A stretch of 13,883 nt of DNA from Sulfolobus sp. SCGC AB-777_G06 (GTDB lineage Archaea > Thermoproteota > Thermoprotei_A > Sulfolobales > Sulfolobaceae), in NCBI GenBank assembly GCA_003086555.1, contig QEFN01000026.1:1-13883 (forward strand). The letters are read 5' to 3'. The position numbers and the translations under genes were made by a program. The notes under the pieces are model-generated. The model saw only the letters and a list, made by a program, of their open reading frames with translations, was not told where the DNA came from and ran no database searches. Shown piece after piece: positions 6,204-13,883 of this stretch. Each line of letters begins with the position of its first letter. Within the stretch, counting starts at the first letter, position 1.

Positions 6204-6677
6204 TTACACCATCCTCTTAATCAATTCATTAATTTTTTCTCCTCTATACCCAAACTCTCCATTTGAACCATAAGGTCTATTAACCTTTCCCTTAAATCCT
6301 CCTTTAGGAGGATGCAAAGTGATTGGAAGCTTAAAATAATTATCCAGCTTATTTAATTTCAGTTCGCCCTCTTTTACCTTCTTAACAAACTCTGTGTATC
6401 CACTTAGCTTCATAACCTTAGTCACAAACTCCTCATTTACCTTGTTCCCGTCAATAGTCTTCAGCCTTGTTAGCAATAAGTTTAAACCTTCATCATTTAG
6501 CTCTCCCCAAGTTACATAGGGAGCTGTCAATTTCAACATCCCCTCTAACGCCGAGCTCTTCGGATAGATCATTGCGCTAAACCTTCGTTTTAGCCTTAAC
6601 ATCTCTAGAGTGTCTTGAATGTACCACGGTGTTGCAGCCCAACCTCTTATTCTTATGATACCAATAAGCTCACTCAT
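6204..6677 (-). CDS. rpl30: 50S ribosomal protein L30 (uL30)
   Basis: Encodes 157 residues, the long archaeal/eukaryotic form. Its core IGIIRIRGWAATPWYIQDTL is followed by a C-terminal extension with LHPPKGGFKG and NGEFGYRG. I chose ATG 6677, whose first bases overlap the rps5 stop as ATGA. A GGGGGAG ribosome site sits a few bases upstream. A TTG at 6692 would add only MGEKE and would place the Shine-Dalgarno inside the gene. Confidence 0.96.
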   Translation of the reverse strand: MSELIGIIRIRGWAATPWYIQDTLEMLRLKRRFSAMIYPKSSALEGMLKLTAPYVTWGELNDEGLNLLLTRLKTIDGNKVNEEFVTKVMKLSGYTEFVKKVKEGELKLNKLDNYFKLPITLHPPKGGFKGKVNRPYGSNGEFGYRGEKINELIKRMV

Positions 6678-7318
6678 TTCTTTCTCCCCCAATCAGTCGG
6701 AGTTACAAACTTGTAAGTATTGTATAAAGCATTATAACCAGCTTTAATAAAGTTCTCCGTTGTAAACGTTGAACCCCTAGTACGCGACCAAGCGTCCCTT
6801 ATTCCTGCATAAGTTAATAATGTCTTCAGAGCAGGTCCTACAACCAAGCCTGTTCCTTTCGGTGCAGGTAATAGGAACACTTCCACACTACCTGCTTTAC
6901 CATAAACTTTGAAGGGAAGGCTATGAGATTCACCACACGTACATTCCCAACTACCGCATCCTCTCCTTACTGGGATAATATTAAGTTTCGCATTTCTTAC
7001 CGCCTTTTGGATTGCGACTCTCAGTTGCTTAGCCTTTCCAGTGCCGTAGCTTACGTAACCATCCATATTACCCATTACTATAAGTACCTTGTACTTCGAT
7101 ATTTCTCCGGCATCAGTTTGCTTTTGTACTATCTTTATGTCCAAAACTTCATACTTTAATTTAGGTAATAAAATGTCTACTATTTCTGGCTCCACAATGG
7201 GATAATTCTTTTCGAATAACTCTTTCATTGAAGTTATCTTCCCTTCTTTAACCATCTGCCCTATCTTAGTCCTAGGTTTCCACTCCTCTGGGTTTAAAAC
7301 TGGAACTTCCTCTGCCAT
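6674..7318 (-). CDS. rps5: 30S ribosomal protein S5 (uS5)
   Basis: Encodes 214 residues, the archaeal uS5 length. The double-stranded RNA-binding S5 domain runs from about residue 50, with MGNMDGYVSYGTGKAKQ (82-98) and the archaeal Cys-rich insert GCGSWECTCGESHS (120-133). The C-terminal domain carries PAPKGTGLVVGPALK. The protein acts at the mRNA entry and decoding region. The start ATG shares its A with the rpl18 stop (TAATG), with GGAGGTG upstream inside rpl18. The stop overlaps the rpl30 start. Confidence 0.97.
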   Translation of the reverse strand: MAEEVPVLNPEEWKPRTKIGQMVKEGKITSMKELFEKNYPIVEPEIVDILLPKLKYEVLDIKIVQKQTDAGEISKYKVLIVMGNMDGYVSYGTGKAKQLRVAIQKAVRNAKLNIIPVRRGCGSWECTCGESHSLPFKVYGKAGSVEVFLLPAPKGTGLVVGPALKTLLTYAGIRDAWSRTRGSTFTTENFIKAGYNALYNTYKFVTPTDWGRKK

Positions 7319-7908
7319 TATGAACCCACCTCCTTTATCTTCTTGAGGACTTCCTCAAAATGTTGAGGAAGATTTTGAGGATCTAAGCCTCTAGCCAAAT
7401 ATCTTGAGAATAATTTGTTATAAAACTCTGGATTCTCAGCTTGTAATTTCTTAGCATATTCGGATATATGCACACCTTTTACTCTTTCTTCAATATCTCC
7501 TAAATCTCCTACCGGAATTTGTAAACCTGCATCTATCGCACCTTTTATTGTTGCGAAGATTCTTCCTCCTTTCGTCGGCACAAATAAGCCTATATCAGCA
7601 ACCGCATTCTTGACTCCAGCTTTAAGAGCCCTTAACCCTGCTAAATAGCCCGTAAGATAAGCTGCAGGCGTATTGTTAGTATCTCCCTTCCATCCGTATT
7701 TCTTCACTAGTTCTATTGAGTGAGCTACAGCTAACATTACGTCCCCCTTAGGATCGAATTTAGCAACATTAATTATTACATACTCATTAGTTATTCTAGG
7801 TACAAACCTTATTGTGTTACTGATGACGTATACATATCTCTTATAATAATTGGTTTTACCTTCTCTCCTTCTTCTGTACTTAACCTTATAATTTGAACCG
7901 TGAGCCAT
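7318..7908 (-). CDS. rpl18: 50S ribosomal protein L18 (uL18)
   Basis: Encodes 196 residues. It begins [19 protein letters not shown], the archaeal uL18 N-terminus, continues with an [18 protein letters not shown] block, and ends in a helical extension ([20 protein letters not shown]). It binds 5S rRNA together with uL5. ATG 7908 directly abuts the rpl19e stop, with GGTGGAG upstream as ribosome site. Confidence 0.97.
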   Translation of the reverse strand: MAHGSNYKVKYRRRREGKTNYYKRYVYVISNTIRFVPRITNEYVIINVAKFDPKGDVMLAVAHSIELVKKYGWKGDTNNTPAAYLTGYLAGLRALKAGVKNAVADIGLFVPTKGGRIFATIKGAIDAGLQIPVGDLGDIEERVKGVHISEYAKKLQAENPEFYNKLFSRYLARGLDPQNLPQHFEEVLKKIKEVGS

Positions 7909-8364
7909 CTACTCCACCTTATAACCTAACTGATTTAGGAACGTTTTAACATCATTCAAGCTCTTAAACGCATTCCCCTTTGCTCTCTTATAAGCTAGCC
8001 TATAGGCCTTTTTATCGATTACATTATTATCCCTCAACCATTTGAGGTATTTTCTTATCTTTCTTATTTTGGAAATCCATTGCTCTTTCTTACCTCTCCT
8101 AGCACCGGCTTTACCTTTTCTACTACCTTCCTTACGTCTTTCCCCTCTTTTCCTCTTTTTTTCTTTTCTCTCCTTGAGTCTACCGTTACTAATACCATTA
8201 CGTTCTTCTATGATTATCTTACCATCTTTTATTAGCTTTTTCACATCCTTTCTTGTTAAAGCTTCCGCGATCTCATCAAGGTACTCTGGGTTAAATTTGA
8301 CATTGTTCTCTCCAACTTTCTTTATTTGAGCAGCTAACCTCCTCTGTAAAGCCAATTCTGGCAT
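7909..8364 (-). CDS. rpl19e: 50S ribosomal protein L19e
   Basis: Encodes 151 residues of eL19. It has a helical N-terminal LQRRLAAQIKKVG, a very basic middle (residues about 60-90, KERKEKKRKRGERRKEG then KGKAGARRGKKEQW) and a C-terminal IRKYLKWLRDNNVID block. I chose ATG 8364 over GTG 8373: it gives the family's MPE-LQRR start and is preceded at five bases by AGGTGA, which includes the rpl32e stop codon. Confidence 0.96.
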   Translation of the reverse strand: MPELALQRRLAAQIKKVGENNVKFNPEYLDEIAEALTRKDVKKLIKDGKIIIEERNGISNGRLKERKEKKRKRGERRKEGSRKGKAGARRGKKEQWISKIRKIRKYLKWLRDNNVIDKKAYRLAYKRAKGNAFKSLNDVKTFLNQLGYKVE

Positions 8365-8375
8365 AGTTATCACCT
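8362..8375 (-). promoter_or_regulatory. Stop/Shine-Dalgarno fusion, rpl32e to rpl19e
   Basis: AGG (last codon of rpl32e, Arg), TGA stop, five bases, ATG of rpl19e. This is the third occurrence of the element in the operon, again with N5 spacing. Confidence 0.75.
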
Positions 8376-8762
8376 ATTAGACACACGAATACCTAATTCG
8401 TCGGCCCTCTTTAATAACTCTAACCTTTTCTTTAACCCTAACTTGCTACTTAAAATAACGATGACCTTATCCTTCTTGTCCTTTATTTTTTCTAAGTCGG
8501 TAACGGAACTAACTAATACGGGAATAAGCCCTGAGGGATGTAGACCTCTGATATCCTTAGGACTACCATATCCAATTTTTACTTTAGGAGAATATCCCTT
8601 TAACTCTAATCTCATTGCGTTGTCTATTCCCTTTGGTCTCCTCCATGTCTCTTGCCTCCCTATCCTATAATACTTATCCCAATCATATCTATAGAAATCT
8701 GGCTTAGAGCTTCTTATTTTTTCTATTTTTTCCTTAATTTTATAAATTTCTTTACTTCTCAT
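8370..8762 (-). CDS. rpl32e: 50S ribosomal protein L32e
   Basis: Encodes 130 residues of eL32. The diagnostic block is [20 protein letters not shown], followed by [35 protein letters not shown] in two parts ([10 protein letters not shown], then [15 protein letters not shown]). The start is ATG 8762, inside the end of rpl6 (11-base overlap), with GAGGTGA six bases upstream. A TTG two codons earlier is less well placed. The protein ends in Arg-AGG followed by TGA, which form the ribosome site of rpl19e. Confidence 0.96.
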   Translation of the reverse strand: MRSKEIYKIKEKIEKIRSSKPDFYRYDWDKYYRIGRQETWRRPKGIDNAMRLELKGYSPKVKIGYGSPKDIRGLHPSGLIPVLVSSVTDLEKIKDKKDKVIVILSSKLGLKKRLELLKRADELGIRVSNR

Positions 8763-9306
8763 TGCCAATCACCTCTTTCTTATACATGAAAATGCCATCT
8801 GAGAATACTCTTCTATCGTAACCTGTTATCTTTGCAGCCCTTTCAATGTTAGCAGCAGTCTGGGAGACATTATAAACGTCAATACCTTCTACTTCAATGT
8901 CCTCTCCTTTTACAGTTACTTTAACACCAGGTAGAATTTTAGCCCTTCTTACGTTTTTCTCACCTATTAAATTCGTTATTTGAACCTCGTCTCCAACTAC
9001 CTTTACCGTCATTGGAAAGTGAGTATATATTATCTTTAGATAGTACCTATAGCCCTTGGTAACACCCGTTATCATATTTTCCATATGCGCTTTAATCGAG
9101 TAGAATAAAGACTTCTTTCTCCTATCCGCAAATGTAGTCTCTAAAATTATCTTATTACCCTCTTGCCTCATTAAAATCCCTTTTGCATAACCGAAATCCT
9201 TTTTGATCTCTCCTTTAGGACCTTTTATTACCAAAGTAGTGCCTTCTAACCTTGCTGTCACTTTTTCAGGAATCTGGATCTCCTCATATAAATACACTGC
9301 CTTCAT
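8752..9306 (-). CDS. rpl6: 50S ribosomal protein L6 (uL6)
   Basis: Encodes 184 residues with the two repeated L6 domains: the first with [14 protein letters not shown] (about 25-39) and the second with [20 protein letters not shown] (about 130-150). It lies near the factor-binding site and sarcin-ricin loop of the large subunit. It follows rps8 by 13 bases, with GGGTGG just upstream as ribosome site, and overlaps rpl32e by 11 bases. Confidence 0.97.
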   Translation of the reverse strand: MKAVYLYEEIQIPEKVTARLEGTTLVIKGPKGEIKKDFGYAKGILMRQEGNKIILETTFADRRKKSLFYSIKAHMENMITGVTKGYRYYLKIIYTHFPMTVKVVGDEVQITNLIGEKNVRRAKILPGVKVTVKGEDIEVEGIDVYNVSQTAANIERAAKITGYDRRVFSDGIFMYKKEVIGNEK

Positions 9307-9319
9307 CCTACCACCCTAC

Positions 9320-9721
9320 TCAATATACATATCCAAGTGCAACTCCACCTATCCTTTCTTTCAAAGCTTCCTTATGAGCCATCACTCCTTTCGGAGTTGA
9401 TATTATTAGTATTCCTATCTCTTTAGATGGTAAGTATTTTCTAACATAGTCGGGGAGAGTTAACAAGTCTTTATAAGTGAGGGGGTATCTAGGTGTAATA
9501 GGACCACATTTATTTATTCTACCCAGTAATTGCACTGTTATCTTACCTGCTCTACCATCATCAATATATTCGAACTCACCAATATAGCCCTCCTTTTGGA
9601 GCACTCTGAGCACATTTATTATTAGCTTTGATGCAGGCATGATTATTGCTTGCTTCTTCCTCCTTACTTCATTATTATAAAGTGTAGTTAACGCATTTGC
9701 GAGAGGATTTAAGGAAGGCAT
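9320..9721 (-). CDS. rps8: 30S ribosomal protein S8 (uS8)
   Basis: Encodes 133 residues, the archaeal length. It begins [18 protein letters not shown] and carries the C-terminal [13 protein letters not shown] motif that contacts helix 21 of 16S rRNA. I chose ATG 9721 over GTG 9730. AGGTGA stands exactly five bases before it, and its TGA is the rps14 stop. The N-terminus then matches Sulfolobus S8. Confidence 0.97.
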   Translation of the reverse strand: MPSLNPLANALTTLYNNEVRRKKQAIIMPASKLIINVLRVLQKEGYIGEFEYIDDGRAGKITVQLLGRINKCGPITPRYPLTYKDLLTLPDYVRKYLPSKEIGILIISTPKGVMAHKEALKERIGGVALGYVY

Positions 9722-9732
9722 AACTGTCACCT
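9719..9732 (-). promoter_or_regulatory. Stop/Shine-Dalgarno fusion, rps14 to rps8
   Basis: AGG (last codon of rps14, Arg), TGA stop, five bases, ATG of rps8. AGGTGA pairs with a crenarchaeal 16S 3' end, so the stop codon is part of the next ribosome site. Confidence 0.75.
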
Positions 9733-9891
9733 CGTTTTCTTAAACCCCATATTATATGCGACTTCCCTAAAACATTGTCTGCACAAGTACATTTCGTATT
9801 TCTGAATTACAGAGTCCCTACTACCACATCTTTGGCAAACTTGAACTCCTCTACCATGCTTTCTCTCAGCTGGAGGTCTATACTTACCCAT
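9727..9891 (-). CDS. rps14: 30S ribosomal protein S14, zinc type (uS14)
   Basis: Encodes 54 residues in the gap between rpl5 and rps8. The sequence [15 protein letters not shown] is followed by CQRC (19-22) and CRQC (37-40), the four-cysteine zinc site of archaeal uS14, and ends [12 protein letters not shown]. It binds the 16S head domain. Two ATGs compete. The one at 9897 overlaps the rpl5 stop as TGATG and would add Met-Asp. The one at 9891 has GGGTGAT four bases upstream and gives the N-terminus known in Sulfolobus, so I prefer it. Confidence 0.96.
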   Translation of the reverse strand: MGKYRPPAERKHGRGVQVCQRCGSRDSVIQKYEMYLCRQCFREVAYNMGFKKTR

Positions 9892-9896
9892 ATCCA

Positions 9897-10430
9897 TCAC
9901 CCTTCTATTATTGTCACATTAAAGTTTTGCTTAAGGAATTCCTTTGCCTCTTCTTTAGTTACTCTATGTCTCTTAGGTATCCTTGTATACTTTCTTCTCC
10001 TCCTCATCACCCTATAGCCAGGTCTTATCAAAGTTATGACGACATCCATACCAAATATACCAACCTCAGGATCATACCTAGTACCTGGTATTAAAACGTG
10101 CTCAGTAATTCCAAAACCTACATTCCCATAATCGTCGAAACTTGATGCCTTAATTCTGTAGTTAACAGCAGCTAATGCTTTCTTAAGAAATTCTACAGCC
10201 TTTTCTCCCCTCAGGGTCACCTTAACTCCTATTGGTGCTCCCTTTCTTACACCGAACTCTCTTATTGATTTTCTAGCTTTAGTATATACAGGCTTAGCTC
10301 CAGTTAAATCTTGAAGTAATTGATAAGCTTTCTGTAATCTTTCCCCTGATTCCCCTAACCCTATATTTACTGTAACTTTATCAAGAATAATCCTTCTCAT
10401 AAAGTTTTTTTGAACTGCCTGCTCAGTCAT
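9897..10430 (-). CDS. rpl5: 50S ribosomal protein L5 (uL5)
   Basis: Encodes 177 residues. Blocks [17 protein letters not shown] (about 19-35), [20 protein letters not shown] and GFGITEHV are characteristic of archaeal uL5 (eukaryotic L11), a 5S rRNA and P-site tRNA contact. The C-terminus is basic ([12 protein letters not shown]). The ATG overlaps the rps4e stop (ATGA), with GGGGTGA upstream. Confidence 0.97.
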   Translation of the reverse strand: MTEQAVQKNFMRRIILDKVTVNIGLGESGERLQKAYQLLQDLTGAKPVYTKARKSIREFGVRKGAPIGVKVTLRGEKAVEFLKKALAAVNYRIKASSFDDYGNVGFGITEHVLIPGTRYDPEVGIFGMDVVITLIRPGYRVMRRRRKYTRIPKRHRVTKEEAKEFLKQNFNVTIIEG

Positions 10431-11158
10431 AACTTCACCCCTACGTTTGGATCTAACTCGTTTTCTCCTAAGGCCATCACATTTATAAGATTAGTCTGGT
10501 AGGTTGCATTACTGGATTCGAGAGTCACTATACTATATACTCTTCTTTTATATTTAGCCCATTGTATACTCTTTATTTTACCTACGATACCGACGTTTTT
10601 ACCTCCCGTTATTATGGCATAGTTTCCTTCTTTTATCGAATAACTCTTAATGATGTTTTGCGAAGGTATTTCTATTTTTAATGTATCTAAAGTAGATAAA
10701 TTATAGTCTTTCAATTTGTCTTTAGGTATCAACACATTCCTACCATCTTCTAGATTTAGCTGAATGTCTCCACCCTTTTGAGTGGTCTTATTCAAAATTC
10801 TGACAAATTTATATCTAGCATCTTCTTTACTAATATTTACTATATCTAAGAATCTTAAATTATTCGGAATAAGCCTCACTCTTATATCAGCCGATAGTAT
10901 CTCAACTACATCCATTAAACCTACTGGATATTTATAATCCCTTCTAACTCTACCGTCTACAAGTACTTTACCATCAAAAATTACCCTTTTTGCCTCCCTC
11001 GTAGTCTCAGCTATTTTTAGATAGTATTTTAACAGAATAGCTAAAGGTATGCTTTCGGACAGTTTATGGGGACCAGCTGAAGCCCTTATTATCCATTTAT
11101 ACTCTTTTTTAGGTGCCTTTAAGAACCAAGGAGCTTCAAATCGTGTAATGTGTGTCAT
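10427..11158 (-). CDS. rps4e: 30S ribosomal protein S4e
   Basis: Encodes 243 residues of eS4. The order is an N-terminal segment with [17 protein letters not shown], an S4-type RNA-binding domain (about 40-105, [20 protein letters not shown]), the central eS4 domain, and a KOW motif (about 178-205, [18 protein letters not shown]). It is found in archaea and eukaryotes only, and its place after rpl24 in the operon is standard for archaea. It starts one base after the rpl24 stop, with GGAGGG inside the rpl24 end as ribosome site. Confidence 0.97.
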   Translation of the reverse strand: MTHITRFEAPWFLKAPKKEYKWIIRASAGPHKLSESIPLAILLKYYLKIAETTREAKRVIFDGKVLVDGRVRRDYKYPVGLMDVVEILSADIRVRLIPNNLRFLDIVNISKEDARYKFVRILNKTTQKGGDIQLNLEDGRNVLIPKDKLKDYNLSTLDTLKIEIPSQNIIKSYSIKEGNYAIITGGKNVGIVGKIKSIQWAKYKRRVYSIVTLESSNATYQTNLINVMALGENELDPNVGVKL

Positions 11159-11159
11159 T

Positions 11160-11567
11160 TCAACTTCCCTCCTTTTTATCCTCTTTTCTCTTCAGATACT
11201 CCTCTCTAGCTTTTCTTTTCCTATCAATAGTAGCGATTCTCTCTTTGTCACTAGTATCTAGCTTAGTTATCATAACTTTAGAGGCATGAACCCAAATGAA
11301 AACCGGCGTTCCATCCGCCTTCTTCCTAGTTAAACCCTCTATTGCAATCCTCCCAGTCTTAGTATTTACATCGATGACTTTACCCTCATATCCTATGTGG
11401 TTTCCTCTCATAACTTTCACGGTATCACCTTTTCTTACTGGCAATCTTTTAATTCCATATTGTTTCTCTAAATCCTCTGAAAGTTTAGCCGTTAGTAACT
11501 TATGTCTTAGATGTTTGGGTGACTCTCTTATTAATCGTCTTTGCTTAACCGGCTTAGATGAAACCAT
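11160..11567 (-). CDS. rpl24: 50S ribosomal protein L24 (uL24)
   Basis: Encodes 135 residues of the archaeal uL24 (L26e-like) form. There is a basic N-terminal extension ([20 protein letters not shown]), then the KOW motif at about 44-70 ([20 protein letters not shown]), and a charged C-terminal tail rich in Lys/Glu. It is an assembly initiator of the large subunit. The ATG is one base past the rpl14 stop. GGTGAT in the last codons of rpl14 serves as ribosome site, five bases away. Confidence 0.97.
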   Translation of the reverse strand: MVSSKPVKQRRLIRESPKHLRHKLLTAKLSEDLEKQYGIKRLPVRKGDTVKVMRGNHIGYEGKVIDVNTKTGRIAIEGLTRKKADGTPVFIWVHASKVMITKLDTSDKERIATIDRKRKAREEYLKRKEDKKEGS

Positions 11568-11568
11568 T

Positions 11569-11982
<414 letters not shown>

Positions 11983-11985
<3 letters not shown>

Positions 11986-11996
11986 ATATCTCACCT
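11983..11996 (-). promoter_or_regulatory. Stop/Shine-Dalgarno fusion, rps17 to rpl14
   Basis: AGG (last codon of rps17, Arg), TGA stop, five bases, ATG of rpl14. It has the same layout as the rps14-rps8 and rpl32e-rpl19e junctions. Confidence 0.75.
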
Positions 11997-12335
11997 AGAC
12001 TTTCCCAAGACCACAAATGATACTGACTTAGCTATTGGTCTAGTTTCCCCGATTATAACTTTATCCCCTTCCTTTACATCTAAGCAAGGAGGTATATGAA
12101 CATGAATCCTACTTCTACGCCTTTCGTATCTCTTGTACTTCGTGTTGAAATATAAATACTCTCTTTCAACCACTCCCGTCCTCATAGCTTTAAACTTTAT
12201 TAAAATGCCGTCTAGTATTAACCCTCTTACTCTTAAACTCCCATGGAACGGACAGTTTTGATCATCACAAGCTTTTGAAGGAGCTTCTACACCCTCTATA
12301 CCTACGCTTTTAATCAGCTGACCTTTTTTACCCAT
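11991..12335 (-). CDS. rps17: 30S ribosomal protein S17 (uS17)
   Basis: Encodes 114 residues of the archaeal/eukaryotic uS17 (S11-type) form. It has an N-terminal extension with [16 protein letters not shown], an OB-fold core containing [19 protein letters not shown], and [16 protein letters not shown]. It is a primary 16S-binding protein. I chose ATG 12335, which shares its A with the rnp1 stop (TGATG) and has AGGTGG six bases before the overlap. A GTG three codons earlier is less likely. Confidence 0.96.
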   Translation of the reverse strand: MGKKGQLIKSVGIEGVEAPSKACDDQNCPFHGSLRVRGLILDGILIKFKAMRTGVVEREYLYFNTKYKRYERRRSRIHVHIPPCLDVKEGDKVIIGETRPIAKSVSFVVLGKSR

Positions 12336-12565
12336 CACATCCACCTTTTCTCGGGTTTACCAACTAACTTAATCCCAGATACCACAAAAAATCTACCTTT
12401 AAAAATTATCGCGTAAATTCCATTTTCTTTTAAGAGCCTAACTTTCCTTTTACCGACGTCTATAACCAAAGTCTTATACGTTTCATCTATTATAACTCCA
12501 GTTTTATTGAGCAGAGAAGAATCAGGATAAGATAAAATGGTAACTTTTTCACCAATTAAATCCAC
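12335..12565 (-). CDS. rnp1: RNase P protein component 1 (Rpp29/Pop4)
   Basis: Encodes 76 residues. Rpp29 is an Sm-like beta-barrel subunit of archaeal RNase P, which cuts the 5' leader from pre-tRNA. It works in a pair with Rpp21. Segments supporting the call are LIGEKVTILSYPDSSLLNKTG (split around the SLLNKTG turn), GVIIDETYKTLVI and AIIFKGRFFVVSGIKLVGKPE, whose end matches the family's conserved C-terminal G-x-x-L-x-G-x-P-E pattern. It is at the short end of the family, lacking N- and C-terminal helices seen in some euryarchaeal forms. Placement between rpl29 and rps17 is a known archaeal arrangement. The start is GTG 12565, overlapping the rpl29 stop as TAGTG. Confidence 0.93.
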   Translation of the reverse strand: MDLIGEKVTILSYPDSSLLNKTGVIIDETYKTLVIDVGKRKVRLLKENGIYAIIFKGRFFVVSGIKLVGKPEKRWM

Positions 12566-12813
12566 TATTGTTTGGCCTCCTGTTTAGAAGAAGACTGAGA
12601 AGTAGCTTGTTCAGTTTTCCCTTGCTTCTTCTCGGCTAAAACAATTAATATTCTTGCTATATCCTTTCTTGTATTTCTAATAGCAGCTGTGTTCTTTAAA
12701 GTTCCTAATCTCGCCTCAGCCCTCAGTTTTAACATCTGTGACTGTAACTCTTTTAATTGATCGAGTAACTCTTTCACATTTTTTTCTCTAAGTTCCTTTG
12801 GATTTAAGGGCAT
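12565..12813 (-). CDS. rpl29: 50S ribosomal protein L29 (uL29)
   Basis: Encodes 82 residues. It is a helical hairpin with LDQLKELQSQMLKLRAEA, then GTLKNTAAIRNTRKDIARIL, the uL29 signature near the peptide exit tunnel. It has a low-complexity Gln/Ser/Lys tail. I prefer ATG 12813 (MPLNPKELRE), just after the rps3 stop, with GGAGGT ten bases upstream in the end of rps3. An ATG at 12840 would add nine residues lying wholly inside rps3. Confidence 0.95.
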   Translation of the reverse strand: MPLNPKELREKNVKELLDQLKELQSQMLKLRAEARLGTLKNTAAIRNTRKDIARILIVLAEKKQGKTEQATSQSSSKQEAKQ

Positions 12814-12817
12814 ATCT

Positions 12818-13489
12818 TTAACTACCTCCTTTGTTCTCATCGATGAAACTCACATTCGTAACTGTAACAGTTCCTCCTTCTTCTCCTCCCTTTGGTTTTT
12901 CTCTCAGTTCTATCTTGTCCACACTCTTCATGGGCTTTGTAATTATGACTTCAACACCGTATACACCAGGCTTTAACATCGCGATTGCTATTGCCCTATC
13001 TACAATCCTTTCTAACTGCTGTCCGCTCTTATATACAATCCCTTCTTTAAGCTTCTCATATTTTGCTCTTTCAGATGTTAACTTTCCACTAACTACAACT
13101 TCTGCACCATAAGCACCAGCTTTCATAATTCTCCTAATTGTTATGAACGCAGCTCTCCTGAAATGATACCCTTTTTCTAGAGCTATCGCCAATCTAAATG
13201 CCATAACTCTCGCGTTAAGTTCTGGATTCTCAACTGTAGTTACGGTTATTTGCGGATTTTCTAACCCAAACAGTCTTTCCAAAATCTGCGCTAATTGCTT
13301 AATTGTCTTACCCTGCTTCCCTATAATGAAAGCAGGTCTCCCAGCATATATAACAACTCTAGTCCCAATAGGAGTTTTTATTATATCTACGCCCGCATAC
13401 TCTGCATTATAGAATTGCTTAGCTAAGTATTCGTCTACCTTAACCTTAATCATAGACTTTTGTAGGAAATATTTCTTTATCAAAACCAT
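12818..13489 (-). CDS. rps3: 30S ribosomal protein S3 (uS3)
   Basis: Encodes 223 residues. An N-terminal KH type 2 domain carries the G-x-x-G loop GKQG at 57-60 ([16 protein letters not shown]). The C-terminal S3 domain includes [26 protein letters not shown] in two halves and GYHFRRA. It forms part of the mRNA entry channel. The Gly/Glu/Thr-rich tail after residue 200 is variable. It starts two bases after the rpl22 stop, with GGTGGAG upstream. Its 3' end supplies the rpl29 ribosome site. Confidence 0.97.
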   Translation of the reverse strand: MVLIKKYFLQKSMIKVKVDEYLAKQFYNAEYAGVDIIKTPIGTRVVIYAGRPAFIIGKQGKTIKQLAQILERLFGLENPQITVTTVENPELNARVMAFRLAIALEKGYHFRRAAFITIRRIMKAGAYGAEVVVSGKLTSERAKYEKLKEGIVYKSGQQLERIVDRAIAIAMLKPGVYGVEVIITKPMKSVDKIELREKPKGGEEGGTVTVTNVSFIDENKGGS

Positions 13490-13491
13490 AT

Positions 13492-13881
13492 TTACTCCAC
13501 CTCAGCCAAAACTACTTCAATATGAGAAGTGTATTTATACTTACGTGTTGCTCTGCCAAAGGCTCTAGGCATATACCTCTTTATAGTTACTCCTCTATGC
13601 GCAGCTATGTGAACTATCCTTACATTATCAATATCTAGCCCTTTTACGGTTGCATTATTTTCGGCATTTTGTAAGACTTTAAGCACATACTTTATTGCTT
13701 TTTTGGGGTATCGACCGCTCTTAACTTTCCATTTCTCTGATATGTTCGATCTATGGGATGCTCCATGAGAATATCTCCAGAAAGGTAACGCTTCTTCTTG
13801 CCTTAATACTCTTTCTAGGAAAGCTTTAGCCTCATTCAATTTCATACCTCTTACAGCTTTACAAACATTATATAAATCACG
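13492..13881 (-). CDS. rpl22: 50S ribosomal protein L22 (uL22), 5' end missing
   Basis: The visible part is 129 residues, open to the window edge. An internal ATG at 13845 gives 117 residues, but in-frame codons upstream read [12 protein letters not shown], which belong to the conserved N-terminal part of archaeal uL22. The true start therefore lies outside the window, and roughly 25-30 residues are missing. The core is clear: [36 protein letters not shown] and [20 protein letters not shown], the exit-tunnel loop region. Its last visible 55 bases occur again inverted at bases 1-55. rps19 would normally precede it. Confidence 0.96.
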   Translation of the reverse strand, partial: RDLYNVCKAVRGMKLNEAKAFLERVLRQEEALPFWRYSHGASHRSNISEKWKVKSGRYPKKAIKYVLKVLQNAENNATVKGLDIDNVRIVHIAAHRGVTIKRYMPRAFGRATRKYKYTSHIEVVLAEVE

Positions 13882-13883
13882 TA
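13824..13883 (-). repeat. Right arm of the window-end inverted repeat (authentic rpl22 copy)
   Basis: Bases 13829-13883 equal the reverse complement of 1-55, with 13828 the single mismatch and 13824-13827 matching again. The reading frame is continuous with full uL22 on this side, so this is the genuine copy and the left arm the misplaced one. Confidence 0.9.

Noticed and set aside
8042..8329. A hydrophobic Leu/Phe/Ser-rich plus-strand frame resembling a membrane protein
   Set aside because: It is the complement of the Lys/Arg/Glu-rich segment of rpl19e, which produces artificial Leu/Phe/Ser codons.
13492..13845. uL22 as a complete 117-residue protein starting at ATG 13845
   Set aside because: Conserved uL22 codons continue in frame upstream to the window edge, so the gene is truncated by the window, not short.

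Overview
The window looks like chromosome of a member of the Sulfolobales (Thermoproteota/Crenarchaeota). The protein sequences are of the archaeal type throughout. The AT-rich genes are spaced by 0-17 bases. Ribosome binding sites complementary to a crenarchaeal 16S 3' end (GAGGTGAT) are common, two transcription units look leaderless, and a Ced DNA-import cluster sits beside the ribosomal operon. I cannot name the genus from sequence alone.

Region 1 (1-235) is an anomalous end. Bases 1-55 are an exact inverted copy of the last 55 bases of the window, which lie inside rpl22. They run into the last ~38 codons of what looks like a GT4-type glycosyltransferase. This is probably an assembly or amplification chimera, not biology.

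Region 2 (236-1165) holds two convergent housekeeping-type genes: an archaemetzincin protease (+) and archease (-), the RtcB RNA-ligase cofactor. Their 3' ends overlap by 24 bases.

Region 3 (1166-2497) holds a compact minus-strand membrane cassette that I read as cedA1-cedA-cedA2, the membrane part of the crenarchaeal DNA-import (Ced) machine. CedA1 is the VirB2-like pilin and CedA the polytopic channel candidate. The 52-residue third gene, with a GTG start, is easy to miss. A TATA box overlapping the cmk stop codon is placed for leaderless transcription of cedA1.

Region 4 (2494-13883) is one long minus-strand run forming the S10/spc-type ribosomal operon. From right to left it reads rpl22 (5' truncated by the window end), rps3, rpl29, rnp1 (RNase P), rps17, rpl14, rpl24, rps4e, rpl5, rps14, rps8, rpl6, rpl32e, rpl19e, rpl18, rps5, rpl30, rpl15, secY, adkA and a DUF106 membrane insertase. 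A second promoter then drives rpl34e-cmk. The genes make ribosomal subunit proteins, the translocon (SecY plus the Oxa1-superfamily DUF106 protein) and nucleotide kinases, so the run couples ribosome synthesis to membrane-protein insertion. Junctions use stop/start overlaps (ATGA, TGATG, TAATG, TAGTG) and, at three places, the same AGG-TGA-N5-ATG element in which the upstream stop codon is part of the next Shine-Dalgarno.

I saw no tRNA, rRNA, CRISPR array, insertion sequence or origin.
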